A stretch of 64,000 bases of DNA, from NCBI GenBank assembly GCA_020086605.1, contig JACBWW010000008.1:23234505-23298504 (forward strand), written 5' to 3'. The notes under the pieces are model-generated. The model made no database searches. It was given only the letters and a program-made list of their open reading frames with translations, and had not been told where the DNA came from. Origin of the DNA: Lanius collurio (Eukaryota > Chordata > Aves > Passeriformes > Laniidae). The translations under genes were made by a program, and so were the position numbers. This document shows, one piece after another, positions 52,669-64,000 of this stretch. Numbering within the stretch: the stretch's first letter is position 1; each line of letters starts with the position of its first letter.

Positions 52669-53874
52669 TAGCAACAAAAGAAGCACCACATAAAGTTGCA
52701 TTTACTATGCATGCCTTTATGCAAATTTGAGGACTATGAAAAAGTACACTATAAACACAAATTAAACCTATGGAATAGAGGTAACTCTATATTATTAATT
52801 AGGTCTTTATTAAGCTAAATAATTTATAGTCATTTCAAGTGTTAACATGCTAAAATTGCAAATGGAAGCCATTGAATGAATTGCTCACTTTGAGTTTAAA
52901 AATTTGTTTTTTCCTACATTCACTCTTAATTTTGGAATAGAGAATATATGAAGTATTAATTTCAACACCCAGTTTATTTCTCTCTCTATTGTAACAGACA
53001 CCTCTAGTGCTTTTAGTTGATTTCTTTTTCCTGTGGATTGATATGTCAGCTAATTACTCTTATTTAAACTTGCAACAGGCCAACTGATTAACAGATCTTG
53101 GATATGGTTGAGGAGCCTTTCAATGAATCCATACTTTGGACATTACTCTGGGCTTGTACAAAGCTGTTTAGAGTCATTCCCCAAAAACTTGCCTAAGGAT
53201 GGCTGTGGCACATGATATATCAGTTCTTTATTTACAATAAAATATGTTATATGTTGACTGCAGTAACCAAATGGACTAGGTACATAGAGGGAGGATGTCA
53301 GCCCCAAGACTAGTAGATCTCTCCATTAGAAAACAATTCCTACAAGAGGACTGCAGGTATAGTCTCAAATTTCCTGTCTACTACATAGATAGAAATAATT
53401 TGAGCTTGGAAAAGATTTAATTGCTCTGTTTGCCTTTCAGCCTCCAAAACAGTGAAATAGATGCATCTTGGGTGAAAGAAATTGCAAACATTTAACTGCA
53501 TAACATGCAGACACTTTCTCAACTCTAGTAGTAATTCTTCCAAGGCGTCTCCTTTTTTATTTTATTTTTAGTTAGTATTTAGATAGCAGTCATCCAACCT
53601 TTGCTTTGTTATTTGTACAATGAATCGCAAAGAAAAGTGAGATAATTTCTTTATATAAGCAAATGTACATTCCAGTTTGTTTGAAGAAATAGAATGCATC
53701 CATTTAATGTCCAATATCATGTCAAGAAAACAAAGAGGAATATCTATGTCTGTATCTAGAACCAATGCCCTAGCAATCTGTACTTAAAAAAATGTGGTTT
53801 TGCTCAAAAACATTTCACTGAGATAATTATTCTCACTTTACATAAAGAGATTAAATGATATTTCCAGTGCTGTG

Positions 53875-53922
53875 AAAAAAAAAATTGTGCAAGTGTGAAA
53901 AAAACCCCAAACCACAAACCAA
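53875..53922 (+). repeat. Short A-rich / A-C tract
   Basis: A10, then 14 bases of unique sequence, then A7CCCCAAACCACAAACC. Low complexity only. Confidence 0.7.
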
Positions 53923-56259
53923 AATCTCTTCAGTGTCTTGACAGCATTGAAGATCAAATCCCATCAGGACAAGAGCATTGTGGACCCAAGCCAGCAAAGC
54001 AGTAAAAGACATCTGATTTCAAGCAGGAAAGATTATACATTTAACATGAGAACATGGTTAAGTAATTCTCCTAGCACTGCAAGAGAGCTTAGCACCTCAG
54101 AGAAATTAGGAAAAAATATGAAGCCTGGGAATCATGGTGCAAAGCAACCTGTGTGACACCACTGGGAGTTTAGGCCGGAACATGAGAGAAAACAAACAGG
54201 ATTAATTTCATGCTTGATAATAAATAACCATCTTATATGTGCTGCTGGATCTTCACTATACAGCAGTCTTCAATTGGCACATTCTCTGCAAGCCTTCTCT
54301 GCGTGCCAGTATCTGCAAATCCCTTGAATTAAAAACTTACTACCTGGTACCTGGGCAAATACAGTCAGTTAGCTTTCAACACACATCCTAAGTAAATCCA
54401 CACCTGATCTCTTGGAGCTTTTCTGTAACATGAAAACCCTTCTCCCTCTGATTTAAACTTAAAGTCTGTCAGGCCGGTTTGGGTTCAAGGCGATTGGAAG
54501 AAATTGAGGATGCTTTGTTCAAAAATTCTCGGCCATAACCCAATTCTATTTCACTGGAGATCAGGAGTTTCATCATTTTGAAACAGTTTGGTAATAGCCA
54601 GTCATTTTTGGTCAAAGAGCAATTTCAGGAAATCAGAAGGAGGAGGCTTTTAATTTTAAATAATATTTACATGAAAAAACATTTCTTCTAGGAAAAAGCA
54701 TCTTCAAGAAGTTGTAAAATTTAAGTTAAAGACCTGGTATATACGCTAGACTAATGAAATTACTTAACAGTTCATTACCATGGGACAAATTAATTATATG
54801 GTTTAATCACATGCTAAATTATTCGTGTTCTCCTAATCAGATTAAAGACTACATAACAGAGCCTGTTTGGCATTTAGGAAGTCATTAACTTAAATAGCAC
54901 AGTAAGTGAAAGCTCGGAAATGACAGACAAAGCATTTCTGGATGTCCACTCAGGACTCTAAGCACTCACATATTTACCATCAGTTGGTGTACAGGAAAAG
55001 AATAATCATCTTGACAGAAAGTTTAATAGCAATCAGTGCATTTTAATTTAGGTTTTGTATGTCCTGTAGCTCACATAAGTTTAAGATATGATGTATATTC
55101 TTTTAAATTGAATCTGTAATGTGCAGATTGAAGAAACTTTGAACTTCAGTTAAACTGATGCAGAGTCAGCATATGAGCACACCTATTCAATGCAATTGTT
55201 TTTCACGATAACTGCAAAGCAAAATCATCTGTTTAAGAAATTCTGTGTCAATGAGAAGCAGTGTGATTGGCTTTCCACGTCTCCTCTCTAAGATCATACC
55301 AGCATTGTTCCCTATTTACTGCTGATTTGGTGCTTTAAGTTCACACAAATCTGAATATATAAATGATGGGGACCTACCAAAAAGTAGCTTACTGCATGCA
55401 ACAGCTGCTTAAACTACTTCATCTAGACACACAGAGAGATTTTGAGCTAGATCATTAGTTCTGAAAATAAGCACAAAGTTAAAAGAAATAATGAATGAAA
55501 CCAGCAAGTGGAGATCATTTGGTATTTTTAAATGTAGCACTGCCAAAATAAGTTTTCATGAGGTGAGAAAGAACTTATGAAGAAAAGTTGATCTCTGTTC
55601 AAATCTTTCATAAAAATTTTAAAAGTCCGTTAACTTCTGCCCCCACTTGCAATGGTAAGACTTGGAATATAAAATACCCAACTTCTAAGTTTAAGGCATG
55701 TTTTGATGAAGCATCTCACATACAGGAAAAGATTATGCCCACATTTACTAAAGTGTATTAAAAACATATGAGCATTTTTATATACCATCCAAACAGGATC
55801 TCAAAAACCTTTAAACTGAAACAATCCCTTCTGATACACATTTTTATGATGCATCTGTTAATGACACCTTTTAAACCAAGAGCTGTAGGAGGAATGCTAC
55901 TAATTTTTAATTGAAGATTTTTCCAAGGCTAGAGTGTCTAGTATTTTCAGTAATTAGCTTGTTTCGATGACAGAATTTACTGAAAGCCAGTCTAATGTAC
56001 AAACTGTGTACACTGCTTGATTCTTCATAGGCTTCAAGCAACTTCTTCCAATTCAAATTTTATAACATACCATGGCATTATTTTAGCCATTTCACTTACC
56101 ACAGGTCCTGAAAGAATTTTTCCCAAGGAAGCAGCAGAAGTGGGGTTTGGTTTGTGTCCACATGCTTGCACACACTTAACACAGGCATGTTGGTGTTTCA
56201 ATGAAACCTGAAGGTGTACCTTCACAGGAACTCAGAGCATTATTTATATCCTCTGTGTG

Positions 56260-56260
<1 letters not shown>

Positions 56261-56337
<77 letters not shown>
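56261..56337 (+). repeat. (CTAT)19 tetranucleotide microsatellite
   Basis: A perfect 77-base run of CTAT units. This length and purity usually mean a polymorphic locus. It reads as YLSI repeats in translation, which is not evidence of coding. It ends directly at a 50-base tandem duplication. Confidence 0.98.
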
Positions 56338-56424
56338 CTGCATGTTTATATATGAGAGGGGCAGATTCCATCCTATATTTTTATATCCTGCATGTTTATA
56401 TATGAGAGGGGGAGATTCCATCCT
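56338..56424 (+). repeat. 50-base tandem duplication, 1.7 copies
   Basis: Copy 1 at 56338-56374 recurs at 56388-56424, both starting CTGCATGTTTATATATGAGA. The 37 shared bases differ only at 56362/56412 (C versus G). A 13-base AT-rich linker ending in TATC separates them, the same tetranucleotide that ends the CTAT tract. Confidence 0.93.
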
Positions 56425-57012
56425 GTGAGGCAAATGAGCATGGGTTAGAAGACAAAAGACCTCATGAGCAAGAAGTATGGGAAGCCTCATAGAAAGTCTT
56501 TTTTCCTCAACTGAAGAGGTAAAAGGATATGCAACAAGGGATCCAGAACAACTTTGAAAGGATTATTAAGGAAGTGGAGACAAGTTTGGATTGCCCAGTG
56601 AATGATGAAGCCAGCCTGCCTTTCAAGAGGAAGAATCCAAACATATATGCCTGGTAATCTCTAGAGTTGATGACCTACTGAACAGTTACTAGTTGACAGA
56701 GTTTACCTCCTAGTAAATCTGAGTGGGCACCTGTAGCTGTCATAGCACTACAGTGACACCTTAGACTGCAATGGAAATAAAGAGAAATGCCACGTTGTAG
56801 TTAGAAATTCACATTGGAAACTGACAGAGCTGTGTCCCTCTAAAAAACTTTACCAATGAAGAAATTAAGAAGTGTCTGTAAAATAAGTCACAGAAACAAC
56901 CTGATTAATTTGAATGGTAATTTGACAGATATGTTTCTAAAGAGGTATTTTAATGATGTCAGATAATATTTTCCATCAGCAAATCCTGAAGCAGTCTGCA
57001 GCAGGAGTCAGT

Positions 57013-57125
57013 GGTATTATCCATTTAACAGACAGGGGAAGGGACACACTGGGAAGAGGAACAGCTTGCCTGCATTTACACTGCAGCTTAGGAGCAGCAG
57101 AGTCAAGTATGGACTGCAACCCCCT
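57013..57125 (+). mobile_element. Ancient MIR/L3-like repeat fragment
   Basis: 'tattatccatttaacagacaggggaagggacacactgggaagaggaacagcttgcctgcatttacactgcagcttaggagcagcagagtcaa' parallels the amniote consensus 'tattatcc-attttacagatggggaactgaggcacag-gag...gacttgcc-aaggtcacacagc-agt-agtggcagag'. The match is in order over about 100 bases but imperfect. Confidence 0.5.
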
Positions 57126-57212
57126 CCACTGTCTTACCTATCACAGAATATTACAGTCTTGTAAGTATACTGCCAGCCATCTCAGCAACACAAAATAAAG
57201 CTGTAGTGAATT

Positions 57213-57243
57213 AACAAAACCCCCAAACCAAACCCAAACCAAC
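57213..57243 (+). repeat. Short A/C-rich tract
   Basis: AACAAAACCCCCAAACCAAACCCAAACC-type low-complexity sequence just 3' of the SINE-like piece at 57013-57125. It might be the remains of a tail or an independent simple repeat. Confidence 0.7.
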
Positions 57244-57756
57244 AAACTGACAGTTGGCATTAAGACAGAAAGAACTGCAATTAAGAGAAAGAGAAGCTCA
57301 TCTGAGGCACTCAAGTAACTAGAACCTTCTTAACAAGTGTACAGCTCTTTCACAAACTATGGGAACGATCTGTGACCTTTAGCTGTGGTAACACCAATGC
57401 AGTGGATTTAAACACATACAGGAATCACAGTGCATAAACTGCTTCTCAAACCTCAGAGACAAAAGCAACCATAGTTCAGCATTGCAACCTTTGATTTTAG
57501 ACATCACACATAAAACACATGAACTTTGGACTGATCAGCTCAAAATGGGATGCTCTGCAACAAAAAGGTGCTACAAACCATAGAGTTGCCCAGCACAAAG
57601 CTGGCTGGCTGGCCAATAGACAGCCACCCCCACTGATTTTATGACTTCCTTCTCTGCAGGAACTCCACCACAATTCCAACTCATTAAAAAAGTGAAACTT
57701 TGGAGCACATTCAACTGCTCATTAAAACAGAGTAATGCATTCACATTTTCCCACTG

Positions 57757-57850
57757 CTGTTATTGTTATTTTACACAGGACCATGAGGAAATAGATATTT
57801 ACAGATAAAATTCACAAGGTATCTGCACTGAGAAGCAGCTAAGAGCCTGG
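57757..57850 (+). mobile_element. Possible ancient MIR-like fragment
   Basis: 'ttgttattttacacaggaccatgaggaaatagatatttacagataaaattcacaaggtatctgcactgagaagcagctaagagcctgggcc' resembles a more decayed version of the same consensus (ttattttacagatgaggaaactga…aaggtca…gcagctaag). Weak evidence on its own. Confidence 0.3.
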
Positions 57851-58869
57851 GCCTTCACCTACAACCACTCTTAAGTATTTCTCAGACACAAACCCACTCT
57901 GTGCAATCTATTCACAATAATAAATCCCATACCAAGCTAGATCTCAGACATACAGTTCAAAAAAAGGAGCGGACTAAAGGGCAGGACATTGGAGGGAGGT
58001 TTTTAAAGCCCTGCTGGGGGCTCTTCTTATCTAGCACAACATCCAACTCCTCTGAAGTCTGACCAGCAACCTTGCCTCAGTACCCATTTTCATACTGAAG
58101 CAGGGAGCAAGGCAGCTTGCACAGATGCCTGTCAGCAAAAGTCTTAGGAACTCCCTCCCTTTAACTGGGTCACCAGTGACCACCGTCACATCACTCAGCC
58201 CTGGGCTCTGAATGGCAGTCTCACCCACATGGCCATGTGGAAAGTGTCAGCACGGAAGGGAAAAAATATGACTGCTCCTTTTTGTAGTTCTGATAGAGAG
58301 TAAATTTAATATCACAGGAAGATGTATTTCTGGAGAGGTAAAAGGCTTCAATTTTAAGAAAAACTTTACTATATATAAAAAAAATTATCTTTTTTTAAAG
58401 AAATCATTAGCAATGATACCATCTGCACCTGAAATATATGACTCCTACCAATCACACCAATCTTGTGAAAGCAGCCATGTTCACATAAGTGTGATGAGAC
58501 TGACTGCTCTTAGGCTCACTACAAATTGTACAGCGATATTCAGTAAATCACTTCCTCGCAGCATATATTTCCCCCAACATTATTAAAACTGTGGAATCAC
58601 TGCAGATGGAGTTTTGAATTGCCCTGATGCATAAATCAGTCCTGATTTTTAGTTCACTTATTACATACAACTTTTTTTTCAGTAATCATACTTGATAGCA
58701 GGTGACTAGATTCATACACTTAAAAGAATAAAAAATGGTTACATTTAATTGCAAAAGGTTTAAATTCTCCCCTGGTAACACCATGTCAATGTAACATCAA
58801 ATATGACATGGCACTGTGCAAATAACAGCATTTCCTAAGGACTGGGATATTTTGCTCCCTTCTGAAATA

Positions 58870-59005
58870 TCAACTTTCATTTACAAACAGGAAACTGAAA
58901 CACAGAAAAGTTACAGAGGGACACAGAACCTGAGTGAGTCTGTGGTGGAGCTCAGAACCAGGGCCAGACCCTGTGTCCAAGCTGTGTCCTCTCAGCACTA
59001 GGCTG
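58870..59005 (+). mobile_element. Ancient MIR/L3-like repeat fragment
   Basis: 'catttacaaacaggaaactgaaacacagaaaagttacagagggacacagaacctgagtgagtctgtggtggagctcagaaccagggccagaccctgtgtcc...ctctcagcactaggctgct' keeps the order of the amniote repeat: attttacagatgaggaaactgaggcacagagaggtta, then the agtctgtggcagagc block, the aacccaggtct block, and the final cactag. Best of the three SINE-like pieces in this 2 kb. Confidence 0.6.
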
Positions 59006-60757
59006 CTTGCAGAGGAATCTGGAATGGGAAGTTTAGCTATGGATCAAATGGCTGCCTGGGCACAGAAACCCAGGAAAACAGAGCACAGAAGGCGTTTTCT
59101 GTATGGTTGTTTTGACATGTTTCAGCTATAAAATCAAAGAAGTCATTCATAAACTATTTTTCAGGTGTGCTGAACTCTGCGTGAGAAGGCATGGTAACCA
59201 CAACAAAGAAGGCTTTGGTTAAGGAGGTCACTAATGACTAATTTATGCACACTTTACAAGCATTTTTACAAGTAACTTTTCACTATTCTGACCTTCTAAT
59301 TTTCTTGGTGAAATTGGTATAGACAAATCTCCCAAGGAGAGATCTATAGTGCTATGAATGAACCTAGAGTTTTACAATCTGATTTCAGAAATATTAAGAA
59401 CTCAGATACAGGATAGCAAATTTTACCTACTGTTATTGAAACCAAAGCAAGAAGTATCTAGAACTTCTCTTCTATTTAATGACAGTACAACTGTTTATAC
59501 TTAGACAGGAATAGCCAGTTCAAGTCTCATAAAACTGCTACAGTACACAGATAGCAGCTGTTAAGTCTCATGCAGCAATTTAACACCAGATAACAGCTTT
59601 TCAGCTTCACGCCATGAGCAATCACAGGTTTGAATTCCTTATACAAGAGTGTATTTCTGTGATGTTTGATTCAAGTCTACCCCACAGTATTCTGATTAGG
59701 CTTTCAGTAACACATTCTGGATTGGAATTAGAACCAATATGTACATTCAAATTCAATGGCACTTGTGTCATTTAAACCTTTATTTGTTATCCGCAACATT
59801 CTGATAGGCATTTTCACATTCTCCCTCACTCATAAAATACAGATTTTTTTCTCTATTTTTTTCCAATAGAGTGCATTTAAAAAGTCAGGCAATTAATATC
59901 CTAAATAACACTCCAAATGGGAAATGGATCATTAAAATGCAGTATAGCAAATTTTCTCTGACAAGGAAAAATGGCTTTTTAGCACTTTTAAGAGTTACCA
60001 AGCCCTCTGTCTCAAATGCTGTTTACTACAGATTGACAGAAGGGCTTGAAGTCATCAATTTAATCAGGACTGAATCTGACAGCCTTAATTCACATTTCTG
60101 TATTGTTCTGAGTATTAAAATATGACAATTAGATCCCAAGCACAGTTTTGTATAATGCCTATTATAATTACCACCTCCTTCAGGAATGAATTCTAGGATC
60201 GGTTATCTGTAGAGCACTATGGGATTCTATTGACCAATCTGCTTAGCCAACATTGGTAATAAAGTCAGCTCAGTAAGACAAAAGTTATCACCCTACCTCA
60301 AATGTCAGCAGGGGATGGACGATGCTTCACACCTCCCTCAGCTCAACTGGAAATCACGGCCTTCTCCAGCCATCCCAGCACCTGCATAAAAACAGGAGAG
60401 ACAGAGAAGAGATGAGTTCTGGAACAGTGAAGGTCACCTGCGGTAGGAGGGCATGATGACAAAATCCAAATGTGTGTCCTGGTCCTGCTGTCCCTCAGGG
60501 AAGGCCACCAGCGGGGCAGTCTGCTTGGCGGCCCTGAGCGCAGCACCTGGGCTTCTCACTCAAACTGCAGCGGTGGCCTGAGCCAGTGTCACTGAGGGCC
60601 TGCCAAGCCACAGGACCCTGTGCTAACCTTGACATTAAAATGAACACACATTTAAAAGGCAAAGAGAGGTCAGGGTGACTGATCAGCTCATTCTTAAGGC
60701 ACCTTCCTGCTGAAAATCAGCTGCCCTGGAAGAAATTGCTAGATCATCAAGAGGATG

Positions 60758-60805
60758 AGTAGTAGGTCACTACCACTACGTCTACTTGTCTACTACTACT
60801 ACTTC
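60758..60805. repeat. Imperfect AGT/ACT trinucleotide repeat
   Basis: An AGTAGTAGG start, a degenerate CACTACCACTACGTCTACTTG middle and a TCTACTACTACTACTTC end. The two arms are inverted relative to each other, like a decayed version of the tract at 12584. Confidence 0.75.
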
Positions 60806-62450
60806 TTTAGACATTATATTACAGTGCAGTAACTTATAAACTAGTAAAATGAGAAATTAACATTTCCTTTTCCTCTAAAAGCACAGCCTAAGTCTCAGGA
60901 AGATGGCACGCTGATAAAAAAGGTAGTATGTTATCTTCTGAATTCCTAAGCACGTTATTGCTGCCGTGATAGCTGGCACAGCAGCATCCAGAACTGTTCT
61001 GAACTAGTAGCATTTCTACATTAAAAAAAATAACATAAATTCAACATAGAAAGTTACCTCTTCCCAAGGATACAAGTCAGCTTTTAAAAGCATTTTAAAA
61101 TGTCAGACATGGTGCTTACATTACTTGAATAATTGAAAATAATCTAGTTTCTAGTGGGTGGGACTACAAAAGGAAGACCAGATTTCAGAGTATCAGGCTC
61201 CTTAAATAACCAGGAAAAAAAAATCAGCCTGCCATACCCCACAAATAACATCTAAAGATCTGTTGTGTGTGTGCAAACTGAATGCCTAGGGCCATACTGC
61301 CCTAGCCTGAAAAAGAAAAAAGGGTAACATTTTAAAAAAGAATTTTCCTTTACTGAGTTACCACCAGCTGAAGAAAGAGCAGCAAGAATCTTTTTGTACC
61401 CCCAGAATTTTCTTTCTGTTATGTCTATAATTTTAATGTACAAATAGATCACTAAATACTAAATAATGGAAAGCAAAATAAGATTGTGAGTGAAAGTTTC
61501 ATCACTACTTCTCTGCAATCCTTCTACAATGCAATGTGTAAAAGGCTCTATATTTATACTAAAAAACTCAAAACAATACACTCCCCAACTGCCAAATGAG
61601 AAAATCCTTCAACAGAGAGAAATATTAAACAGATGTTTGAAATAAATAGAAAGCATTTTCCATGCAACAGCATGATTAATATTAGTATTATTATAAAATA
61701 GATCATTCTACGTGTGGTTACTCAAAGCAAAACCTATAAGCAGGGTTCCCTCCTGGTTCACATAATGGAACAAGTGGATTAGACAAGTCCCTACCTAGTA
61801 AATCCTTACGTCAGCCTACTCCATAATATGCACAGCCAAATTCTATTATCACACTTTATAGAAAGTGCCTGCTCACATTTCAGCAGGCTGAGAATATAAC
61901 TGATTGTGTGTCCCATTCATATGTAATTCTACAAAGAGTCTTGTGTTAGTTTAATTTCTGAGTTTCCAAAGAACTCAGAATTTCAGAGAGAATAAATGAG
62001 CAGTGAGCCGCACTCTCTTTTCCAAAAATAAAAGGACAGCTTAGTGTGGAACAAAGTTACAAAGTCTGAGCCAGCTGTTGACTGAAGTGAGCTACCAAGG
62101 ACTACTGACAAATTCCTTTTTCAAACACTCACTATGGTATTAACAAGGGGAAATGACCTTTATATGACAAAGTCAGAATCCTATTACAATAAGACAGAAA
62201 AAATTATTCCAGTAGTCCTTCCAAAATATTTTGAAATCCTGCTCAGCAGCAGAAAAGATCTCTCAGCTACTTTATGGGCAACAAAGGGAAATGTCCTAAC
62301 TTCTGATTACCTGATTGTACTCAGAACATTTTGTTTCACTCTTGGCAGCTGTGGCAATGTGCTCCAACCCCTGCCGTTTTGTGTTTGAGCAACAGCCACC
62401 CGGGGTGGTTGTGACGGCTACATCTGCCTCGCAGATATCAACACAATAGT

Positions 62451-62520
62451 TAAGGGCCATAAATCTTGCTTGACACCTAAGGGCCGTGAGTCTTGCTCAA
62501 CAGCTGAGGGCTAGTTGAGC
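62451..62520 (+). repeat. 27-base direct repeats inside the LTR (U3-like part)
   Basis: Units at 62451-62477 (TAAGGGCCATAAATCTTGCT...) and 62478-62504 (TAAGGGCCGTGAGTCTTGCT...) are adjacent, with a partial third unit TGAGGGCTAGTTGAGC from 62505. Short direct repeats upstream of the promoter are common in retroviral U3 regions and often carry enhancer sites. Confidence 0.8.
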
Positions 62521-63026
62521 ATGCGCCAAACGAAATACGGCTGCTGTGCAAACATGACCATAAGTCAATCATCTTACTCCATAAACAGTGGACAGCCTGG
62601 TCTGTTCAGCTCTCCTGCACAGCAAGGGCTGTATGCCAGGAGCTCCCCTTCAGCATGGACACCTCTTCTGGTTACGGCTTGAGGCTGAGAGATTCCTTAC
62701 CACAAAAGTGATTAGTAATATGCTAAACTTTGAAATCTTACCTAAGTGACATAAAATAGTGATTGTGCACACACAATCCTTTAGATATAAACTGTTGACT
62801 GAGTCTGAGACTAAATCTGGATGCAGCCACAACTAAACTCCAAACAGAAAATTTAGAACACAAGGGAGTCCTTTCCAAACCTCATGACTCAATGGGAGGG
62901 TTTCCTGGACAGTTTTGTCTGACCCCATCCTCTGAGCTGTAAACAAAGAAGTATACCTTGCCATCGAATATTGTTAAACTGCTGACGTATTTACTGCCAA
63001 ACTTTGTTGAATTGCTGTTTTACATC

Positions 63027-63032
63027 AATAAA
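63027..63032 (+). terminator. Polyadenylation signal AATAAA within the LTR
   Basis: A canonical AATAAA sits about 50 bases before the presumed LTR end, followed by a T/G- and CT-rich stretch (attgctgcttctctcttgcaagtg). The position fits the R region of an LTR. It faces away from the GHR strand. Confidence 0.55.
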
Positions 63033-63779
63033 GATATTGCTGCTTCTCTCTTGCAAGTGAAGTGCGTCACTCTATCTGTGGCAGCAGCAAGTGGTGATGG
63101 CACAAAAAATGCCGGCAGCAACAGCATTTATTTGCAGTATTGCAGCGTAGAACAGCCATACAAGCACAAAACCAGCGACATTCGCACTTGGTTTTGACAG
63201 TTCATTATGTGTGAAAAATTGGCACTACTGTACATAAGGTAATGAGCTAGACGTTTAAATGATTAGCAATCTCCCTTCGAAATGATTCCTGGAAAAACTG
63301 CAGCTTTGCAAAAGGATAACACAGATTCACATGAATAAGGTAAAGCTCTTTTTTTTTCAAAGACACATATTTTGTCAGAAGCACATCTAATTACTGTAAT
63401 CCACAAGACAAACAAAAGGATTACAAAAGGATGAGTTGATAGGGCCCATCCAAACTAGTTCGCCTCACAAAATAAGGAACAGACTCAGACTCATCAGTGC
63501 CTTGACTGGGATGTGAGAATCATTGCCCATTATTATCTTCTCACTATGTCCTAAGCTAACCTACCAAAAAATAATAAACAGGACAAGATGAAATGGACCC
63601 AAATGTGTCATAAGTTCTTTTGGTCTTCAAAAAAGCATCTAAGGAAAGGTCCGGTGATGAAAAAAGTTTGGAAAGTCTTTTGAATCTATCCCATTAAAAA
63701 TCCTAATGATGATGTACAAACTAGTGAAATGTACTGAAAACTGGCTGAAACACCCAACTCAAAGGATTTCAACAAGTAG

Positions 63780-64000
63780 CATAGCCACTAGAGTAAATGC
63801 TGTTTAAATCTTCATTAATAACCTTTTTCATTGAAGAGGGGACAAAACTGTGGAACAGATTGGTTAGAGGTTGTGGAGTCTGGGGGTACTCAAAACTCTT
63901 ATGGACTCAAAGCACAACTGCAGTAATGAAATCTTGCTCTAAGCACAAGGGTTGGACTAGATGATATCCAAGCATCCTTTCCAACCTTAGTAATTACACA
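63780..64000 (+). mobile_element. CR1 LINE, 3' fragment running off the right edge
   Basis: Sense CR1 3' text: 'cattgaagaggggacaaaactgtggaacagattggttagaggttgtggagtctgggggtactcaaaact', 'gggttggactagatgatatccaagcatcctttccaacctta'. The final tail lies at or beyond the window end. The 5' limit is uncertain. Confidence 0.88.

Larger units (their letters stand above)
62385..63083 (+). mobile_element. Endogenous retroviral LTR, near full length, probably solo
   Basis: A distinct compositional block rich in CpG relative to its flanks: 'cagccacccggggtggttgtgacggctac', 'ggctagttgagcatgcgccaaacgaaatacggctgctg', 'ccataaacagtggacagcctggtctgttcagctctcctgcac', 'ccccttcagcatggacacctcttctgg'. An AATAAA signal (63027-63032) is followed by 'gatattgctgcttctctcttgcaagtgaagtgcgtcactctatctgtggca', which has the layout of an LTR R/U5. 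No gag, pol or env remnant flanks it. The exact TG and CA ends and the target-site duplication were not resolved. Confidence 0.7.
47360..64000 (-). other. GHR: Sequence upstream of GHR exon 2: leader intron and/or 5' flank
   Basis: This stretch lies 5' of the start-codon exon on the gene strand. It should contain part or all of the leader intron and possibly one or more non-coding first exons. I could not identify a first exon: no CpG island with a promoter layout was seen. 47400-52560, 52670-56260, 56430-57010 and 59010-62380 look like unique non-coding DNA, GC-richer around 48650-49050 and 50450-50850. Repeats at 52.6, 56.3, 57.0, 57.8, 58.9, 62.4 and 63.8 kb are listed separately. Confidence 0.55.

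Noticed and set aside
56201..56428. Open frame with a long repeated YLSI/SIYL stretch
   Set aside because: It is only the translation of the CTAT microsatellite. No start context or conserved flank was seen.
60343..60420. Acceptor-like 'gtttttatgcag' on the minus strand followed by a short open stretch, considered as a GHR first exon or another exon
   Set aside because: No matching donor or recognised peptide, and first exons need no acceptor. Nothing supports it beyond one splice-like motif.
1..64000. CRISPR arrays, tRNA or rRNA genes, bacterial or phage systems
   Set aside because: No regularly spaced direct repeats with unique spacers, no recognisable tRNA or rRNA sequence, and all positive evidence points to avian nuclear intronic DNA.

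Overview
This is vertebrate nuclear DNA, almost certainly from a bird. It is AT-rich and gene-poor, with no bacterial-style operons and no long conserved open frames. It carries several CR1 LINE 3' fragments of the kind that dominate avian genomes, with 3' ends reading 'ccttccaaccc...attctatgatt', plus avian-type retroviral LTR fragments. The 'tgtcctggtttcagttgggatagag' and 'tgtgctggttt' LTR starts suggest a neoavian, possibly a passerine, but the species cannot be fixed from the window.

One real gene is anchored. A minus-strand exon at 47280-47359 holds a splice acceptor, 10 bases of 5' UTR, a start codon in strong context, 23 signal-peptide codons and a GTGAGT donor. The peptide (MDLRHLLFILALIC...) and the exon layout match the start-codon exon (exon 2) of the growth hormone receptor, GHR. 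The window is therefore read as the 5' part of GHR, which lies on the Z chromosome in chicken. Bases 1-47279 would be the first part of the intron after the signal-peptide exon, and 47360-64000 the leader intron and/or upstream sequence. I found no other GHR exon: extracellular exons would lie below position 1, and the non-coding first exon or exons were not recognised.

Layout: 1-19450 is unique intron with a possible LTR fragment (14132), an ACT/AGT hairpin microsatellite (12584) and A/C-rich runs. 19455-26335 holds four CR1 copies. 31255-31960 holds an old CR1 piece and an LTR fragment. 33395-33865 is another CR1. 35855-39850 contains an old MIR/L3-like SINE, a CpG-dense patch and an old CR1 piece. 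47221-47359 has a TA/CA microsatellite beside the GHR exon. 56261-56424 is a CTAT microsatellite plus a 50-base tandem duplication. 57013-59005 has up to three ancient SINE-like pieces. 62385-63083 is a well-preserved LTR, and a CR1 runs off the right edge.

Apart from GHR, the remaining open frames look like chance frames in non-coding or repeat DNA. No previously undescribed biological system is evident. The most useful second looks are the GHR exon with its adjacent dinucleotide repeat, the ancient SINE-like cluster upstream of it, and the LTR at 62.4-63.1 kb.
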